From Mesorhizobium japonicum MAFF 303099 (GTDB taxonomy: Bacteria > Pseudomonadota > Alphaproteobacteria > Rhizobiales > Rhizobiaceae), in the NCBI RefSeq assembly GCF_000009625.1, contig NC_002678.2:2046001-2110000 (forward strand): a DNA stretch of 64,000 nt, given 5' to 3'. Below are positions 51,425 through 59,558 of the stretch, piece after piece. Position 1 is the first letter of the stretch. Each line of letters starts with the position of its first letter. The notes under the pieces were generated by a model. It was not told the DNA's origin, did not search any database, and saw only the letters and a list, made by a program, of their open reading frames with translations. Position numbers and translations under genes: made by a program.

Positions 51425-51969
51425 TTGCCCCGCGCCTCTTCACGGCTTTGATCAACGTTGTCGATGAGCGGCAGGCCAGAACCCTCTGTGCTGAAGCGAT
51501 AGCGCTGCCGCATGCGGTCGGTGGCCCTTGGGGCCGTCGCCATGGTGAAGTCCCCGCCGTCGAGTTCCCTGCCGGTCTGGCGGTCGACCAGCACAGGCTC
51601 GGCCCAGCGCCCGTCAGTCTTGTCCACCACCACAAGGCTCGGGCCTTCGGGCGCCAGATGCTTGTTGCCCCAGGCGAGCAGCGAAAGCAGCACCGGGCGG
51701 AAATCTCGCGCCTTGGCGGTCAGCACATATTCATGGCGCAGCGGCCGCTCGCAGTAGGCGCGCTTTTCGAACAGGCCACGCTCGACCAGGCTGTTCAGGC
51801 GGCGCGTGAGAATGTTGGGCGCGATCTCCAGGCTCTTCTGAAACTGGTCGAAGCGCGTCAGCCCCTGGAACGCGTCCCTGAGCAACAGGATGCTCCACCA
51901 TTCGCCGACATCGTCGAGGCTGCGCGCAATGGGGCATGGGCGGGTTTCGAAGCTTGTTTTTGCAACCAT
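51421..51969 (-). CDS. HxlR-type transcriptional regulator of the emrAB operon
   Basis: 182 residues. MarR-like winged helix of the HxlR group: N-terminal Cys in T-R-P-C-P-I-A-R-S-L, then VGEWWSILLLRDAFQGLTRF, D-Q-F-Q-K-S-L-E-I-A-P-N-I-L-T-R-R-L, and the wing R-H-E-Y-V-L-T-A-K. It has a C-terminal extension of ~70 residues beyond the minimal HxlR. First gene before emrA and emrB, so likely an autoregulator that senses efflux substrates. Two short palindromes lie just upstream of it. Confidence 0.88.
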   Translation of the reverse strand: MVAKTSFETRPCPIARSLDDVGEWWSILLLRDAFQGLTRFDQFQKSLEIAPNILTRRLNSLVERGLFEKRAYCERPLRHEYVLTAKARDFRPVLLSLLAWGNKHLAPEGPSLVVVDKTDGRWAEPVLVDRQTGRELDGGDFTMATAPRATDRMRQRYRFSTEGSGLPLIDNVDQSREEARGK

Positions 51970-51981
51970 GACCGGAAGTCT

Positions 51982-51996
51982 CTTTCAAAATGAAAG
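51982..51996. promoter_or_regulatory. Palindromic operator candidate upstream of hxlR-emrAB
   Basis: CTTTCA-AAA-TGAAAG, a perfect 6-3-6 palindrome, starts 13 bp from the HxlR start codon. It is placed so that a bound regulator would block initiation. The target protein is inferred to be the adjacent HxlR regulator. Confidence 0.6.
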
Positions 51997-52015
51997 TGAC
52001 ATATAGCCAAGTTAG

Positions 52016-52028
52016 TTGCATTATGCAA
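52016..52028. promoter_or_regulatory. Second palindrome upstream of hxlR-emrAB
   Basis: TTGCAT-T-ATGCAA, a perfect 6-1-6 palindrome 20 bp from the first. It may be a second half of a composite operator or overlap the promoter. Confidence 0.45.
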
Positions 52029-52212
52029 GTCATTCGAACGTGATTGTGAAAAACGACCGCCGATTTTGGGGAATGAGATTGGCCCCAAGGAGCAGTGGCG
52101 CCGCCAAGGCATGGCGGCCTCGGCAAGAAAACGCCACGACGTGCCGTCAGGGTGATTTGGTAAGATGTTCGCGCGCTTGCCCCCTCAACGGCCCCTCCAG
52201 GGGATAACGCCG

Positions 52213-53193
52213 TCAGGGCACCAGCACGACCTTGCCGGTCGAGCGCCGCTCGTCCAGAAGCCGGTGCGCCTCGCCGGCCTGGCCGAGCGGGAACCGGCCG
52301 CCGATCGCGACCCGCAGCCGGCCGCTCGCCGCCAGCTGGAACAGTTCCGACAGGCTCGCCCGCAACACCTGCGGCGACAGCAGCGGCAGCAGCGCGAAAC
52401 CCCTCAGCGACTGGTTACGGCCGATCATGGCTTCCAGATCGGAAGGTTCGAGCCCATAGCGGCCGAGCGCCGCGAACACCAGTTCGCCGCCGGGCGCCAA
52501 AGCCTGCAGCGACAAAGCCGTCAGCGCGCCGCCAACCGTGTCGTAGATGATGTCTGCACCCTCCCCGCCTGTCAGCGCGCGGACGCGCGCGGGCCAGTCC
52601 GACCCGATGTAATCGACGGCGGCATCGGCGCCGAGCGACAGAGCAAGCTCGATCTTGCCCGCGCCGCCGGCGGCCGCGATCACCTTGGCCGCGCCCTTTG
52701 CCTTAGCAAGCTGGACAAGCAGCGATCCGACGCCACCGGCAGCGGCCGGCACCAGCACCGTCCTGCCCTCAGGCGGGCTCTGGCGCAGCAAATGCAGTGC
52801 CGTCAGCCCCTGCACCATCAGCGCCGTCGCGGCTTCGAACGAGACGTCGTCCGGCAGCGGCACGGTCAGATCGGCTGATATCGTCACCTGCTCGGCATAG
52901 CCGCCATAAGGGCGCTGCGAGGCAAACAGCGGCGCCGCGACACGTCTCCCCAGAAACGCAGCATCCACGCCTTCGCCGACGGCCTCGACGATACCAGCGA
53001 CTTCCACGCCGGGAAACATCGGCAGTTGCGGCGTCACCGCGTAGCGGTCCGCGCGCATCAGCACCTCGAAGAAGTTGATGCCGGCGGCGTGAACGCGGAC
53101 CAGCACCTCGCCGGCCTGCGGCACCGGCGCCGGCAGCTCGACGATCTCGAGCACCTCGGGGCCGCCGAAGCGGCTGAATTGAACGGCTTTCAT
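52213..53193 (-). CDS. Quinone oxidoreductase (zinc-free MDR family)
   Basis: 326 residues from MKAVQF, with GGAG upstream; the frame extends 22 codons further but without homology. It contains H-A-A-G-I-N-F-F-E-V-L-M-R in place of a zinc ligand region, and V-P-A-A-A-G-G-V-G-S-L-L-V-Q-L-A-K as NADPH-binding motif, both typical for QOR/zeta-crystallin-like NADPH:quinone reductases. Divergent from an HxlR regulator (97 bp between starts), which probably controls it. Confidence 0.9.
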   Translation of the reverse strand: MKAVQFSRFGGPEVLEIVELPAPVPQAGEVLVRVHAAGINFFEVLMRADRYAVTPQLPMFPGVEVAGIVEAVGEGVDAAFLGRRVAAPLFASQRPYGGYAEQVTISADLTVPLPDDVSFEAATALMVQGLTALHLLRQSPPEGRTVLVPAAAGGVGSLLVQLAKAKGAAKVIAAAGGAGKIELALSLGADAAVDYIGSDWPARVRALTGGEGADIIYDTVGGALTALSLQALAPGGELVFAALGRYGLEPSDLEAMIGRNQSLRGFALLPLLSPQVLRASLSELFQLAASGRLRVAIGGRFPLGQAGEAHRLLDERRSTGKVVLVP

Positions 53194-53290
53194 GGCAAAC
53201 TCCGATCGCACTGGCATCGGCGGTGGTTTGCCACTATCTGCGAGGCCGCGACTACACACTCATTTGTCCCCTGGAGACCAGGAGGTGACC

Positions 53291-53698
53291 ATGGCCGGTG
53301 CAGCCAGGAAGATGCCGATCAAGCGACTGCCGATGTTGCCGGCGGAGCGCGCGCTGAAAGTGATAGCCGGGCGTTGGAAGGCGGTTATCCTCTACCATCT
53401 CTTCGATGGCTCCCGGCGGCTGTCGGCGCTGAAGGCGATGATGCCTGGCATCACCCAGAAAGTGCTGATCCAGCAGCTGCGCGAAATGGAGGAGCATGGC
53501 CTCGTCAGCCGCGAGATCTTCGCCGAAGTGCCCGCCCGCGTCGAATATTCGGCAACCAGCCTCGGCCTCAGCCTCGAGCCGATCCTGCTGGCGCTCTGCC
53601 AGTGGGGCCAGCACCACGCGGACGAGTTGGACGAGAAGCATCGCCTCGCCGACTGCATCATCCGGCCACGGCAGGCGCAGCAGGCACACTTGGCCTAG
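53291..53698 (+). CDS. HxlR-type transcriptional regulator
   Basis: 135 residues from the ATG after a near-perfect GGAGGTGA. Winged helix: L-K-V-I-A-G-R-W-K-A-V-I-L-Y-H-L-F-D-G-S-R-R, then Q-K-V-L-I-Q-Q-L-R-E-M-E-E-H-G-L-V-S-R and the wing V-P-A-R-V-E-Y-S. No N-terminal cysteine is seen, unlike the redox-sensing members. Divergent from the quinone oxidoreductase gene and close upstream of the MBL-fold gene (70 bp), so it may regulate both. Confidence 0.88.
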   Translation: MAGAARKMPIKRLPMLPAERALKVIAGRWKAVILYHLFDGSRRLSALKAMMPGITQKVLIQQLREMEEHGLVSREIFAEVPARVEYSATSLGLSLEPILLALCQWGQHHADELDEKHRLADCIIRPRQAQQAHLA

Positions 53699-53767
53699 AT
53701 CGAATTGGCATTACGGGTTGCCGACGCAGGCTGCCCATCACAGATTGTCTGCAGAACGGATCGGCAA

Positions 53768-54577
53768 ATGCACCGCATAGCTTCGGGCGAACTTCATTCC
53801 ACCTACGCTCTTGGTGACCTGCGCATCACCGCCTTGCGCGACGGCTATGTCGACATGCCGGTCGGGCGGCTTAGGCAACGCGGCGACAAGCCGTTTGGCG
53901 ACGACTTGCCGGAACAAGTCGCTTTGGTTGGCGGTCAGCTCAGACTCTCCGTCAACGCCTTCGCGATTGACGATGGGCATGAGGTCATCTTGATCGATAC
54001 TGGTGCTGCAAATGCCTGGCACCCGACCATGGGCCGGCTTCCCCAGGCGCTGGACGAAGCCGGCATCGATGTCGAACGAATCCGCACCGTGGGCTTCACC
54101 CATACGCATCTCGACCACATCCAGGGTCTCGTGCTTGCCGACGGCCGGGACGCTTTCCCGCGCCTGGCGCGCTTGCTCGTTCCCGGGCAGGAACTCGACC
54201 TGTTCCGCGCCGAAGCGCGGCTCGAGCGATTTCACGACATGGCGCAACCGTTCGAAGCCGGAGACCGTCTCGGGACCCATGTCGACATTGTCGGCGCTCA
54301 AGGCCATGAAGTGGGTCACAGCTGCTTTCGCGCTTCGAGTGGCGGCGAAGGCATTTTGATCTGGGGCGATACCGTTCACGTCCCATCGCTGCAGTTCGAT
54401 CGGCCCGAGGTGACGTGGGAGTTCGACACGGATCAAGACCAGGCGCGCGAGAGCCGGTTGCGGCTGCTGGCGCTTGCGGCGGACGATCATTACCTCGTTG
54501 CCGGCGCGCATCTGGACTCGCCCGGCATTGGCCGCGTCATCCGCTCTGGCGGCAGCTTTCGATTTGAGCCGCTGTAG
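53768..54577 (+). CDS. MBL-fold metallo-hydrolase
   Basis: 269 residues with the metallo-beta-lactamase fold. The metal motif is T-H-T-H-L-D-H (111-117), with further ligands in G-H-E-V-G-H and I-L-I-W-G-D-T-V-H and a C-terminal G-A-H. It resembles the quorum-quenching/lactonase-like and glyoxalase-II-like group, but no specific activity can be stated. The start at 53768 (MHRIASG) is preferred over an open TTG at 53705. Downstream hairpin at 54580. Confidence 0.87.
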   Translation: MHRIASGELHSTYALGDLRITALRDGYVDMPVGRLRQRGDKPFGDDLPEQVALVGGQLRLSVNAFAIDDGHEVILIDTGAANAWHPTMGRLPQALDEAGIDVERIRTVGFTHTHLDHIQGLVLADGRDAFPRLARLLVPGQELDLFRAEARLERFHDMAQPFEAGDRLGTHVDIVGAQGHEVGHSCFRASSGGEGILIWGDTVHVPSLQFDRPEVTWEFDTDQDQARESRLRLLALAADDHYLVAGAHLDSPGIGRVIRSGGSFRFEPL

Positions 54578-54579
54578 TT

Positions 54580-54610
54580 AGATAGGGGGCGGCGCAAGCG
54601 CCCCCTATCT
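54580..54610. terminator. Strong hairpin, probable bidirectional terminator
   Basis: AGATAGGGGGCG, 7-base loop, CGCCCCCTATCT: 12-bp perfect arms three bases after the MBL stop. It is not followed by a long T tract, so rho-independent function is uncertain. Confidence 0.6.
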
Positions 54611-54662
54611 TCGAGCTTCTTCTCGCCCTGGCGCATGGCCAGGATCTTGACCGGCGCAGCCG
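54611..54662 (-). pseudogene. Remnant of an NADPH-dependent reductase 3' part
   Basis: Read on the minus strand this segment gives A-A-P-V-K-I-L-A-M-R-Q-G-E-K-K-L-E-D. The intact reductase at 56320-56925 has M-A-P-V-K-S-A-V-H-I-A-W-G-D-F-L-A-V-R-Q-G-E-K-K-L-E-D at the corresponding place. The remnant lacks about ten codons and everything on both sides. It lies immediately after the sulfite-oxidase-like gene, indicating an old duplication and decay. Confidence 0.6.
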
Positions 54663-55817
54663 TCAACCGACCTGAATGCGGCGGGTCACCTGACCGTTGC
54701 TCTCCCAGTAGGTGTGTTTCTTGGCAATCCACGGATCGCTCATCGCCGGCTGGATGTTGCCGCTCGTATCGATCGCGCGCGAGGTGACGGTGTGCTCCCC
54801 GGCGGAAGGTTTGGGCCAATCGAGAGACCACATCCTCCAGGCGAACTCCGCCTTGTCGGCGTCGTCGATGGTCGCCGGCATCCACGGCCCCTCGTCGATC
54901 TTCCCCTCGACGCGGTCGACCGGCGCGCCCCAGGCGGCTCCGACGATCCGGTATTCGTTGCCGATATGGGTAACCCTGGCCGGTGCCGATTTGAGCCTTG
55001 CCCGTCCGACGGAGGTTTCCGCCCACACGGTCTCGCCATTATGGTCTTCCTCGCGGACCGTGACGTAGTCGCGTCCCATGAACCGGCTCTCGAAGCGCTG
55101 GTCGCGCACCTCGATGCGCTTGAGCCATTTCGCGTTCGCGATCCCGTACCAGCCCGGCGCTATCAGCCGCAGCGGGAAGCCGTTGTCGGGCGGCAAGGAC
55201 GTTCCGTTCATCTCGTAGCAAAGGATGTTTTTTGGATCCATGGCGTCGGCCAGCGACATGCTGCGCGCGAAATTCTGCTTGAACGTGATCTCGTCGGCTC
55301 GTTTGATCTCGCCTTCGTCGGCGCCCCAGAAGACGACCTCGATGCCGCTGTCGAGGACCCCGGCCTCCTTCAGGATCGGGGCGAGCGGCGTCCCCGCCCA
55401 GCGGGCATTGCCGATTCCGCCGTTGAAAAACGGCAGGCCGGTGTTGCCCGAACATTCGATCGTGAAGGCGACTTCCTCGCGCGGCCGGGCCTTGATGTCG
55501 GCAAGCGTCAGGGCCATCGGCTTTTTGACCAGCCCGCCGACTTCCAGCTTCCACTTGCTCTCGTCAATGACCGGCCGGTTGAAGTGCGCGATCGAAAAGA
55601 ATTTGTCGTTGGGCGTTACCCAGGAATCGAGATCCTCCCAGACGAGCTGGTTCTTGACAACCTCCGGAACAGGGTTCGGCGGCAGTTGATCGAGCCATTT
55701 GACGACTTCCTCGCCGGGCCGTGCAGGAAAAGCGTAAACCCGCGAGGCATGGAGAGCCGCGATTGCGGCAACGGCCACACTTCCTTGGATAAGTTCTCTG
55801 CGTTGAAGATAAGGCAT
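54663..55817 (-). CDS. Tat-exported sulfite-oxidase-like molybdopterin enzyme
   Basis: 384 residues. N-terminal Tat-type signal (Q-R-R-E-L-I-Q-G, then hydrophobic V-A-V-A-A-I-A-A-L-H-A), so periplasmic. The molybdopterin domain has the molybdenum-ligand cysteine in F-T-I-E-C-S-G-N-T-G (Cys122) and W-A-G-T-P-L-A-P-I-L-K; the C-terminal dimerisation domain (E-Y-R-I-V-G-A-A-W, V-E-G-K-I-D-E-G-P-W) is that of sulfite oxidase/SorA. GGGAGG precedes the start. No cytochrome subunit gene is adjacent. Sulfite oxidation is likely but not certain. Confidence 0.9.
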   Translation of the reverse strand: MPYLQRRELIQGSVAVAAIAALHASRVYAFPARPGEEVVKWLDQLPPNPVPEVVKNQLVWEDLDSWVTPNDKFFSIAHFNRPVIDESKWKLEVGGLVKKPMALTLADIKARPREEVAFTIECSGNTGLPFFNGGIGNARWAGTPLAPILKEAGVLDSGIEVVFWGADEGEIKRADEITFKQNFARSMSLADAMDPKNILCYEMNGTSLPPDNGFPLRLIAPGWYGIANAKWLKRIEVRDQRFESRFMGRDYVTVREEDHNGETVWAETSVGRARLKSAPARVTHIGNEYRIVGAAWGAPVDRVEGKIDEGPWMPATIDDADKAEFAWRMWSLDWPKPSAGEHTVTSRAIDTSGNIQPAMSDPWIAKKHTYWESNGQVTRRIQVG

Positions 55818-56319
55818 GCTGTTTCCCTCCCAGTTGATCCGGAACGGGCTGCAGCGTGCTATTTGGGCCGTAGCCTGATCTCGGACAGGCGCACAAGAAA
55901 CGACTGCCACCCGGAAATATCCGGGTGGGTCATGCAATCAGCGACGCGTCTCAAGCATGTAAGGCATTGGGCGAAACTCTGGCCTGGGTTTCGTGCTTGG
56001 AGCGTGCGCCCTGAAAAAGGATGTGTCCACAACTTGGACGGGATATGTCGACCTTGCGGCCGATTTCCGCTCCGTCGCAGCTCGGGACCCGCTTCTGGCG
56101 CGATGTGTTCGCTCTGACGGTGCCGGTCCAGCGAGGGGCACTAAAGCCTCTCACCGCCCCTTCCTTGGCCTTGCCCAGAGGCGTTCGGGCCGGTGTCGGG
56201 CGTGTGGCAATCCGATTGATAGCGGCTACCGGGCAATCGGTCACAAGCGGTTTCACACAATTGAAAAGGGCGGCGCATGCGCCGCCCCGTATCCCTTGGG
56301 AGGATAATTCGACCGGCGG
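55818..56319. other. ~500-bp intergenic region, no gene identified
   Basis: Between the molybdoenzyme and reductase genes (same strand). A few frames of 60-100 codons are open on both strands but lack ribosome binding sites and family resemblance. The only clear element is the terminator at 56264-56287. The promoter of the molybdoenzyme gene should lie at the left end. Confidence 0.5.
56264..56287 (-). terminator. Rho-independent terminator of the reductase gene
   Basis: On minus: GGGCGGCGC-AT-GCGCCGCCC followed by TTTT. It lies 33 bp after the reductase stop. Confidence 0.82.
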
Positions 56320-56925
56320 TCAGGCCGCTTTGATTTCCTCGTCGACCACGTCGGCGGCGCGGGCCTTCTTCAATGCCTTGGCCCACCAGGCGACGTCGTT
56401 GACCAGCGCGCTGGCCGCCTGGTTCAGGTGATCGAGGTCTTCGAGCTTCTTCTCCCCCTGGCGCACGGCCAGGAAGTCGCCCCAGGCGATATGGACGGCC
56501 GACTTGACCGGCGCCATCTGCAGTTCGACGGCATGGAGACGGAGCTGCTCGACGGCGCGGGCACCGCCGACGCTGCCATAGCCGACGAAGCCGGCCGGCT
56601 TCTTGTTCCATTCGTTGGCGGCGTAGTCGATGGCGTTCTTCAGCACGGCCGTCGGGCCATGATTGTATTCGGCGGCGGTGAAGATGAAGCCGTCAAATTC
56701 GGCGACCTTCTTCTGCCAGCGCTGCGCCACTTCGTTGGTCGACGGCACCCAGGCGGAAGAGGCGACTTCGTCAAAGAAGGGCAGCGGGAAGTCTCTGAGG
56801 TCGACGACCTCCACATCGATATCGGCATGCGACTTGGCGATCTTGGCGATCCATTGCGTGGGCACATCGGCGAAGCGCGCGGCGCGCGTCGAACCGACGA
56901 TGATGGCGATTTTCGGCTTTGACAT
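56320..56925 (-). CDS. NADPH-dependent FMN reductase
   Basis: 201 residues, flavodoxin-like. FMN-binding loop I-I-V-G-S-T-R-A-A-R-F-A-D-V, then E-Y-N-H-G-P-T-A-V-L-K-N-A-I-D, the signature of the NAD(P)H-dependent FMN/quinone/azo reductase (SsuE/AzoR-like) family. Cytoplasmic; reduces quinones, azo dyes or chromate in relatives. Divergent from an HxlR regulator with an operator-like palindrome between them. A decayed duplicate of its 3' part lies 1.7 kb away at 54611. Confidence 0.9.
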   Translation of the reverse strand: MSKPKIAIIVGSTRAARFADVPTQWIAKIAKSHADIDVEVVDLRDFPLPFFDEVASSAWVPSTNEVAQRWQKKVAEFDGFIFTAAEYNHGPTAVLKNAIDYAANEWNKKPAGFVGYGSVGGARAVEQLRLHAVELQMAPVKSAVHIAWGDFLAVRQGEKKLEDLDHLNQAASALVNDVAWWAKALKKARAADVVDEEIKAA

Positions 56926-56952
56926 GGGGGCTCTCCATTCCAGTAAAAAGCT

Positions 56953-56969
56953 GGTATCGTTTAGATACC
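56953..56969. promoter_or_regulatory. Palindromic operator between the reductase and HxlR genes
   Basis: GGTATC-GTTTA-GATACC, a perfect 6-5-6 inverted repeat, lies 28 bp from the reductase start and 48 bp from the HxlR start; a further GATAC half-site follows. HxlR/YodB-type repressors bind such GTATC-containing dyads (known for the YodB family), so this fits autorepression plus control of the reductase. Confidence 0.7.
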
Positions 56970-57016
56970 GGCGCTATATGAGATACTGTCAACTGCCGAC
57001 GCAAGGAGGCACCGTT

Positions 57017-57385
57017 TTGTTACTGAGGCACCCGCATAACACCGAAGACTGTCGCGCGATTTCGGAAATCCTGCAGCGCGTGGGTGACAAATGGACCGTG
57101 CTCGTGGTCGGCAAGCTCGGCCACGGACCGCTGCGTTTCAACGAGCTGCGCGCCGCTGTCGGCGGCATCTCGCAGAAGATGTTGACCACAACCTTGCGCG
57201 GCCTGGAACGCGACGGCTTCGTCACCCGCACCGTGTTTCCGACCATTCCGCCGCGCGTCGACTACGAACTGACCGAACTCGGGCACGAACTGTTGATCCC
57301 GGTCAGCGCGCTTGGCGAATGGGCGCGCAGGAACACGCAGCGTGTGCGGGAGGCACGCGAAAAATTCGACGGCATGCATGGTTGA
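57017..57385 (+). CDS. HxlR-type transcriptional regulator (YodB-like)
   Basis: 122 residues from the TTG at 57017, chosen because AAGGAGG sits seven bases upstream; the in-frame ATG at 56978 has no site and lies close to the operator. The conserved N-terminal redox Cys is present (N-T-E-D-C-R-A-I), followed by V-G-D-K-W-T-V-L-V-V-G-K-L, S-Q-K-M-L-T-T-T-L-R and the wing P-P-R-V-D-Y-E-L-T. Cys-containing HxlR proteins such as YodB sense quinones or diamide, matching a divergent FMN/quinone reductase gene. Confidence 0.88.
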   Translation: MLLRHPHNTEDCRAISEILQRVGDKWTVLVVGKLGHGPLRFNELRAAVGGISQKMLTTTLRGLERDGFVTRTVFPTIPPRVDYELTELGHELLIPVSALGEWARRNTQRVREAREKFDGMHG

Positions 57386-57604
57386 AGCCCTTGCGTGGCA
57401 AGGGATCCGAAGTTTTGCGTTGAGCGGAATTGCCTGGACGGCAATTAGAGTCGTGGTTCTCAAAACGCGATCCGGCAATGTAGCCCTACGGCGCTTGAGT
57501 AGACCACGCAGGCGTTACCTGGGCAACGACAATAGCGCACCAAAGGCAACCATTCAGGCTCCTCATTCGGGCCCCTGGCGCCAGTCCATCGCAGGGCGCC
57601 GTGA
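57386..57604. other. Intergenic region, no gene seen
   Basis: Convergent gap between the HxlR regulator and the tiny secreted-protein gene. No clear hairpin with T tract on either strand. Confidence 0.4.
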
Positions 57605-57769
57605 TCAGGGCGCGCATGTCGCGGCAGGCTTCCGGTCGCCCTTGTCGCCTTGCCGGCAGGCGACGGGCCGAAGGTCGTTTTTGACTTCGGCATAGGCGGT
57701 TACGCCGAGCAGGCAGACCAGGGCGACAAGGGCTGCCACGAGCCAGCCGTTCAGCATGTGTTGACGCAT
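57605..57769 (-). CDS. Tiny exported protein, 54 residues
   Basis: It begins MRQHMLNGWLVAALVALVCL with L-G-V-T-A-Y-A following, a clean signal peptide or membrane anchor with cleavage expected after A-Y-A. The mature part (about 27 residues) is rich in K, D, R and P and has two cysteines (C-R-Q-G-D-K-G-D and T-C-A-P). The ribosome binding site GAGGGAGAG lies directly before the ATG. No known family. The start codon, signal peptide and codon use make it likely to be real. Confidence 0.65.
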   Translation of the reverse strand: MRQHMLNGWLVAALVALVCLLGVTAYAEVKNDLRPVACRQGDKGDRKPAATCAP

Positions 57770-57899
57770 TGTCTCTCCCTCAACACCGGCACAATCGGGC
57801 GCGATGGCAACCGTTGGATGTCGCGGAACGCATCGCCCGCACGGGCGATGTTACAATTGCCCCGCATTGGGAGAACGGGGGGTCGCGAGTACGGGCTCG
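57770..57899. other. Short intergenic region with a hairpin
   Basis: Contains the perfect hairpin CATCGCCC-GCAC-GGGCGATG (about 57825-57850), which has no T tract on either side. It probably contains the promoter of the tiny exported protein. Confidence 0.4.
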
Positions 57900-58295
57900 T
57901 CAACCCTCGGCCGGAACGGCCTTCGGCTTGCCCTCGCCGTCCAGCGCCACCATGACGAAATCGGCGTGGGTGACCTTTTCCATCAAATCGGAGAGATAGC
58001 GCTGCGCCCAGGCTTCGACCTTGAGCGTCATCGAGGTGCGGCCGACGCGTTCGACATGGGTGTAGATGCACAGCGTGTCGCCGATCTTCATCGGCTTGGC
58101 GAAGGACATCTCCTTGACCGCCGCCGTCACCACGCGGCCCCTGGCGCGCTCGGCGGCGCGGATGCCGCAGGCAAGGTCCATCTGCGCCATCACCCAGCCG
58201 CCGAAAATGTCGCCGGCGGCGTTGGCGTCCGAAGGCATGGCGAGCGTGCGCAGCGTCAGGTCTCCGATCGGCCGTCCGTCCGCGTAGTGCACCAT
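57900..58295 (-). CDS. Acyl-CoA thioesterase (hot-dog fold, YciA-like)
   Basis: 131 residues. The motif of the YciA/BACH-like thioesterases is clear: L-A-M-P-S-D-A-N-A-A-G-D-I-F-G-G-W-V-M-A-Q-M-D with the catalytic Asp, then V-T-A-A-V-K-E-M-S-F-A-K-P. It hydrolyses acyl-CoA esters in the cytoplasm. The start MVHYADG follows CGGGGGA; the frame is open to 58355 but without family resemblance. Chain-length preference unknown. Confidence 0.88.
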   Translation of the reverse strand: MVHYADGRPIGDLTLRTLAMPSDANAAGDIFGGWVMAQMDLACGIRAAERARGRVVTAAVKEMSFAKPMKIGDTLCIYTHVERVGRTSMTLKVEAWAQRYLSDLMEKVTHADFVMVALDGEGKPKAVPAEG

Positions 58296-58400
58296 GCGAG
58301 AAATCCCCCGAGGTCGAAGGCTTGAGATCGACTGCCCTCGATCCCGTAGCGTCATGGCGCTAACGCGTCAACGCGCGCCGGGAAAAGCTTCGCCTGGCTG

Positions 58401-59342
58401 CTAGAAGAAGCGCACCAGGTTCGAACGGATGCGATCGAGAACCGTGTCCCCGGAAAGGTCGGGAACGAATGCCTTGCCCGTGATCGCTTCGTAGGCTTGG
58501 GCATAGATGCGCGAGGCCTGTTCGACGATCTCGTCTGGAATCCTGGGGATCGGGTCCTTGTAAGGATCGCAGCGCGCCGCCACCCAGGAGCGGATGAAAT
58601 CCTTGTCGAAGCTGTCCGGCCGCGTGCCGCTGGCCAGCGCCTGTTCATAGCTCGCCGCGATCCAGTACCGGCTGCTGTCGGGCGTATGGATTTCATCGGC
58701 CAGGATGATCGTGCCGTTCTTGTCTGTGCCGAATTCGTATTTGGTGTCGGCAAGGATCAGGCCGCGCTCGGCGGCACGTGCCTGGCCGCGCGCGAACAGC
58801 TTCAAGGCGTAATCCGAGACGGTGTCCCATTGCGCCTGCGTGAGCAGGCCCTGCGCGAGGATCTCGGCCCTCGACAGCGGCTCGTCATGGCCGCCATCCG
58901 CCGCCTTGCTCGTCGGCGTGATGACGGGCGCGGCCAGCTTCTCATTGTCGCGCAGGCCGTCAGGCAGGCGCATTCCATACATCTCCCGTTCGCCGCGACG
59001 ATAGCGGGTCAGGATCGAGGTGCTGGTGGTGCCGGCGAGATAGCCACGCACGACGATCTCGACGGGCAGGATGTCGAGCCTCGTGCCGACGACGACATTG
59101 GGGTCGGGATATTCGAGCACATGGTTCGGGCAGATATCGGCGGTTTCCTCGAACCAGTAGCGCGCCGTCTGGGTCAGGATCTCGCCCTTGAACGGGATCG
59201 AGGTCAGGATGATGTCGAAGGCGCTGAGACGGTCGGTGGCGATGATGATGCGCCGCCCGTCCGCCAGATCGTAGTTTTCTCGAACCTTGCCCTTGTAGTA
59301 GCCCGGCAGCTCGGGAATGAACGCATCCGACAGGGTCCGCAT
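58401..59342 (-). CDS. purC: Phosphoribosylaminoimidazole-succinocarboxamide synthase
   Basis: 313 residues, the longer form of SAICAR synthase (the short bacterial form has ~240). Diagnostic segments: [10 protein letters not shown] near the N-terminus, the ATP-binding [22 protein letters not shown], and [11 protein letters not shown] with [13 protein letters not shown]. It joins aspartate to CAIR with ATP in purine synthesis. Rhizobia often carry two purC genes; this is likely the non-cluster copy (inference). Confidence 0.93.
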   Translation of the reverse strand: MRTLSDAFIPELPGYYKGKVRENYDLADGRRIIIATDRLSAFDIILTSIPFKGEILTQTARYWFEETADICPNHVLEYPDPNVVVGTRLDILPVEIVVRGYLAGTTSTSILTRYRRGEREMYGMRLPDGLRDNEKLAAPVITPTSKAADGGHDEPLSRAEILAQGLLTQAQWDTVSDYALKLFARGQARAAERGLILADTKYEFGTDKNGTIILADEIHTPDSSRYWIAASYEQALASGTRPDSFDKDFIRSWVAARCDPYKDPIPRIPDEIVEQASRIYAQAYEAITGKAFVPDLSGDTVLDRIRSNLVRFF

Positions 59343-59558
59343 ATGATTTCCCGCCTTCCGCAGAGGTGGCCAGAGCAAATGAATGCCCTCGCATAAGCTG
59401 TCGACCCCATGCATATCAAGCGCGATTGTCGGTATTCCCCGCAACTCGACCTCGCATTCCAGTCGCTTTTTTCACAACGCATGCCGGAAGGCCCGGCGAC
59501 GCGGCGAACCCGTCGCGTCTAGGCTGCGGCCAGTTTTCCGGAGCCGCCCGTTTCAATC
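59343..59558. other. Divergent intergenic region purC / GMC operon
   Basis: 216 bp without a gene; should hold promoters for both sides. No obvious operator. Confidence 0.4.

Noticed and set aside
57823..57852. Hairpin CATCGCCC-GCAC-GGGCGATG as a terminator
   Set aside because: No T tract on either side; left as an unexplained hairpin.
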